From NCBI GenBank assembly GCA_964496435.1, contig CAZBZP010000004.1, forward strand, positions 124,001 through 188,000: 64,000 bases of DNA, in the 5' to 3' direction. A program made the position numbers and the translations under genes. Below, one piece after another: positions 60,523 through 64,000 of this stretch. The first letter of the stretch is position 1, and every line of letters starts with the position of its first letter. The notes beneath the pieces were generated by a model that saw only the letters and a program-made list of their open reading frames with translations, searched no databases and was not told the DNA's origin. This stretch comes from Berkiella sp964496435. Its GTDB lineage: Bacteria > Pseudomonadota > Gammaproteobacteria > Berkiellales > Berkiellaceae.

Positions 60523-63500
60523 ATGATGTACTCAAACATTGTCAACATCACCAGAGCTCAAGCTGGACAAATGGACAAAGATAATAAGCTTGCTTTAGCA
60601 CAGGCTTTGCTTGAAGTTGCAGGGAATATTGCCAGAGCCAATGATCCAACATCAAAGGCAAACATTCTTGAGGCAGTTGGCAAAAAATTTGGTTTTGATT
60701 TTTCGCAAGATGAAAACGGCGCAAAAGCAACAGCATTTTATAGAAATTGCGCTTTAGCATTACATCCTGATAAATTTCCTCCAGGTATAGATGATGCCCA
60801 AAGAAAAAATCTAGAGGAGGCTTTTAAGGCTTTAAGTGGAGTTAATGAGGCACGCCAAGAACAACAAGTTATCAATGCGCTGACTCGCGTTCGCAATCAA
60901 CAACCAACACCGCCCAACCCCCAAGCCAATTCTCCATCTCGTAACGCTGAAGAAGAGCATTTTAAGAATACAATTCAAAAGCAAACCACAGCTGAAGGTT
61001 TTATAAAAGCAATTCAGGCGTATGCAAAAGATAATCCTATTATGACAAGCTCTGGCCCTTTATCTGAAGTGGGCGTCAGTTTGATGTGTGAAAACATCAA
61101 GAAATATCTGAGCGATCCTGAATATGTTGAAGCCTTTGCTCGTCAAGGTGTTGATGTTAACAGCCCCATGTTTGGCGGTTCTAATATAAAAAGAAATTAT
61201 GGCCTAAGAGAGCAGTTTCTAACATTAGCAAAAAATATCCACCAAGAGAATTTAAAAGCAAAACAACAAGCTGCACCTCAAGAAAACAAAGCTCAAGCTC
61301 CCAAAAGCGCTCCAGTGCAAATTAATATAGATGATGCATTAGCATATTTAAAACACGCCTATGATATGAGCAACACAAAAGTGCAAGCGATGTATGCACA
61401 AAGCTATCCAAGCCTTGTTGCACAATTGGAAAACATTCGTAATTCAAATGCGAGCCCCCAAGAGAAATCTCAAGCCGCTTACCAATTACTTTCAACAGTT
61501 CCTGATAGTATGGATTCAAAAGTAAGAGTGCATTATCCTGCTAATTATTTAAGAGATTTAAAAAATCAGGCTGCCAAAGAAAATGCAGCAGCGCCACAGC
61601 AACCAAAACAAGCCGCTGCTCAACCTAATGCAAAAGTGCCACCATCCCCACAAACCCCACCTCAGGCACAAACCCCACCTGTGCAAAAAACAGAGCAGCA
61701 AGTGCCAAAAGCGCCTCCGGATGCAAAAGCGAGTGATAGTTCTAATTTGCCCAAAACATATTTTGATTTAGGCGGTAGGGAAGTTACTGATCAAGCAACA
61801 ATTAAAATGATGGAAAGTGCTGGTGCTTTAGGTTTCAATACATCTAATCCTTCAGCATCTGGAGACAAACTTGAAGTACACGCAAATAAGGGAACTCAAA
61901 CATATATTGAATTAGTTGAATCAGAAGCAAAATATCTTGGTAAATTAGATATTTTGCAAAAATCTGAAATTGATACCGTCATGGCGGCATGTAATAGGGT
62001 TTCCCCTGAATTATCTACAGATCTTCAAGCCCTCATTGATAAAGCCGTTGAAATAAAAAATGCAGAACAAACTTTATTATCAAAATTAGGCGAACCAAAC
62101 CCAGCGGAGTGGGTAACAGCCTTGAAATCCCTAGAAAATCTTTATGTGGATTATATCTCTATTCAAGAAGTCTCTTTAAAAATTCCTAAAGAAGTTTCCG
62201 ATTCCCTCATGCCATTGCCAAGGTCACAAGGCCAAACGCTTGGTGCTGTCCTGATGGAGCCCGTGCAAAGAGGTATGCGCTTTAATATGCTTTTGGCAGA
62301 AGTCCAAAAAAGAATGCCCGCAGATTCTCCTGCAAAAGCTGGTGTTGACAAGGCAATGGATGCAGCAAATGATTTTGCTGCTGCAGGAAATAGAGGAAAA
62401 GCAAAAGCTGAAGAGAACAAAAGTAGAAAAGAAATAGCACAGTTAAAGGATGCGTATAATACGAAACCTAATAAAAATGCATTGAAAAGCTATTTGCAAG
62501 CTATCAAATCTTCTCCTCTTGGCAAGGAAGAAATTAAAGGTGAGTTAGCAAAAATTAACCTTTCAAAATTGGGTTTCAAAGAGGTAAGGATTTGCAAAAA
62601 ATTTATAAAAGAGTTAAATAACGACAACGTTAATCTAAATACGAGGCTGGCAGATTTTGAATCAACTCGAGCTAAAAACCAAGCTATTGTTGATGATTTT
62701 AAATCGAGAAACAAACCGCCTAAAGATTATGAAGATGAACTTAAAATTGTTGCCACAGCAGAAAAGGATATGGCTAAAGTTAAAAGTGCCATGGCTTTTA
62801 ACTCTTCCATTGCTGATTCGCTGGGTGCAGCTCTCAAGGCAAAGCCGAAAGCAGAAGTGAAGACGAAAGCAGAAGTGAAGGCGACAGCAGCGGAGAAACA
62901 GCCAGCAAGTTCAGCACAGAAGAAACAGCAAGAAAATCCATCAGGGTTTAATCCCGAAGGAAAACCTGGTAAAGATGCTAAAGCACTCAAGGCAGATTAT
63001 CTTCAACTACTTACAAAAATTGAATTAAAGGAATTCGACAGGCTTGCCCACACTAAGAACAATGCAGGCACCACATCACCAAATGTACTTAATATGATTG
63101 AAAAGAATAATGAAATGTCTAAGGCGCTGGTGAAGGCTATTTTAGCCTCTCCAGAAGTGGGACACAACCAAATCTTTAATTATTATTTAGCCTTAATGGA
63201 TGAATCTAAAAAAATTCACAATTATGATGCAGCACTTGCCATTTATCTCAGTTTTAATAGCCCAGATATTAGAGGTGCATTAAAACTACATAGCAAAACC
63301 AATCCAGAGTTTGCTGATAAATTAAGTAGTTTTGATCAGTTATTTTCGCCTATGGGTAATTTTCGAGGCATTCGCGAAGCAGAAATGAAAGCTAAAGATT
63401 CTGTCATTCCTGCATTCTCAATTATGCTAAAAGATTTAGTACCTATGCATGACATGATGGACAATGAAGATCTGGCCACGAGGAAAAACGGTGCTCAAAA

Positions 63501-64000
63501 ATGGGATCAAAAGATGGATGCACTGCTTGCTTATCAAGCAAAAGCAGGCAAACCCATACCCGCAGAACCCAGACAAACTAAGTTAATGGAAGTTGAAAAA
63601 GCTGCGGCTGCAAAGCCTGCGCCACAACAAGCAGCACCACAACAAGCAGCGCCACAACAAGCAGCGCCACAACAAGCAGCGCCACAACAAGCAGCGCCAC
63701 AACAAGNNNNNNNNNNNNNNNNNNNNNNNNNNNNNNNNNNNNNNNNNNNNNNNNNNNNNNNNNNNNNNNNNNNNNNNNNNNNNNNNNNNNNNNNNNNNNN
63801 NNNNNNCAGCACCACAACAAGCAGCACCACAACAAGCCGCACCAAAACAAGCCGCACCAAAACAAGCTGCTGCACCTAAGGAACCAAAGGACAGGGCATC
63901 AATAACGAAGCCTTTTAAAGGCTTACTTGATAAATTAAAACATCAAAGTCCTAAAGCTGAAATTAAAGTTGCCACCAAACCTAGCCAAGAAGCTATCAGT
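60523..64000 (+). CDS. Dual-GEF effector-like protein: J-like, RhoGEF (DH) and RasGEF (Cdc25) domains; 3' end outside window
   Basis: The frame begins at ATG 60523. Residues about 45-105 are J-domain-like with HPDKFP (H81-P82-D83). A Pro/Gln-rich linker leads to a Dbl-homology domain, about residues 460-620: IELVESEAKYLGKLDIL holds the conserved first-helix Glu (E463 region) and LGAVLMEPVQRGMRF (573-587) is the CR3 helix. Residues about 815-1000 resemble the Cdc25/RasGEF fold: PNVLNMIEKNNEMSKALV, HNYDAALAIYLSFNSPDIRG, and IPAFSIMLKDLVPMHD. AAPQQ repeats follow, broken by an N gap. No PH domain or signal peptide is visible. Probably an exported effector acting on host Rho- and Ras-type GTPases. 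Confidence 0.75.
63619..63862 (+). repeat. Tandem 15-bp repeats encoding AAPQQ
   Basis: The unit GCAGCGCCACAACAA (Ala-Ala-Pro-Gln-Gln) repeats from about 63619 to the gap, and again from 63807 to about 63862. There the codons shift to GCCGCACCAAAACAA (AAPKQ). The number of copies is unknown because the assembly stops inside the array. Such repeats vary in copy number between strains. Confidence 0.9.
63707..63806. other. Assembly gap of exactly 100 N, placeholder length
   Basis: All 100 bases are N and sit inside the tandem repeat. The repeat frame before and after the gap agrees only if the missing length is a multiple of three, so 100 is not the true size. Translating across the Ns as given produces a false stop at 63877-63879. 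Confidence 0.95.

Noticed and set aside
63807..63879. Stop codon of the GEF gene at 63877-63879
   Set aside because: It appears only if the 100 placeholder Ns are translated; the repeat frame after the gap stays open to the window end.
1..64000. CRISPR arrays, prophage or insertion sequences
   Set aside because: No regularly spaced direct repeats, integrase, transposase or phage structural genes were found; the only tandem array encodes AAPQQ repeats within a gene.

Overview
The window is AT-rich gammaproteobacterial chromosome. Housekeeping genes (rpsU-yqeY-dnaG-rpoD, tsaD/plsY, ftsY-ftsE-ftsX, rsmD, rsmJ, cca, bioB-bioC, aroE, rmf, prlC, gor) are interleaved with accessory genes. Several genes encode proteins with eukaryote-like domains or effector-like, low-complexity architecture. 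Together these suggest a host-associated member of the Legionellales (Legionella/Coxiella/Berkiella-like). That placement is inferred from gene content and style, not from a marker-gene tree. There are no rRNA genes, insertion sequences, prophage genes or CRISPR arrays. One tRNA gene (CAU anticodon, probably Ile2) is present.

Layout: 1-373, 3' end of an unknown gene. 370-4158 (minus), TrmB-like regulator, ABC exporter and Bcr/CflA-type efflux pump, divergent from a TauE/SafE permease. 5.1-7 kb, small membrane proteins and a secreted alpha/beta hydrolase. 7.07-13.5 kb (plus), a tightly packed accessory operon: two membrane-anchored ATP-grasp proteins, an HMGL-type aldolase, an alpha/beta hydrolase, an isocitrate/isopropylmalate dehydrogenase-like enzyme, an RraA-like protein and a dienelactone hydrolase. 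It looks like an uncharacterised small-molecule pathway. 13.5-15.4 kb (minus), an ABC exporter whose leader carries a 7-residue upstream ORF and a mutually exclusive RNA switch that can hide its ribosome-binding site. 16-22 kb, a MASE1 histidine kinase with its response regulator, a long foldback element, orphan genes, a VOC protein, a double-glycine peptide and a methyltransferase. 22.4-40.7 kb, the main housekeeping block. 40.7-48.5 kb, a second tiny double-glycine peptide, an orphan ModA, a J-domain/unknown gene pair, comF, biotin genes, a TPR-sulfotransferase and rmf. 49-58 kb, prlC, gor, gamma-carbonic anhydrase, a methyltransferase/ATP-grasp fusion, an MFS transporter, aroE and a free-standing ATP-grasp paralogue of the fusion. 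58.4-64 kb, two large effector-like proteins.

The most striking gene is the last one (60523 to beyond the window end). Its product has a J-domain-like N-terminus with HPD, a RhoGEF (DH/Dbl homology) domain and a RasGEF (Cdc25 homology) domain, followed by AAPQQ repeats interrupted by a 100-N assembly gap. A DH plus Cdc25 pairing recalls eukaryotic SOS-type dual exchange factors, so this may be a bacterial effector acting on both Rho- and Ras-family GTPases. The gap length is a placeholder: the reading frame on its far side shows that the apparent stop at 63877-63879 is an artefact.
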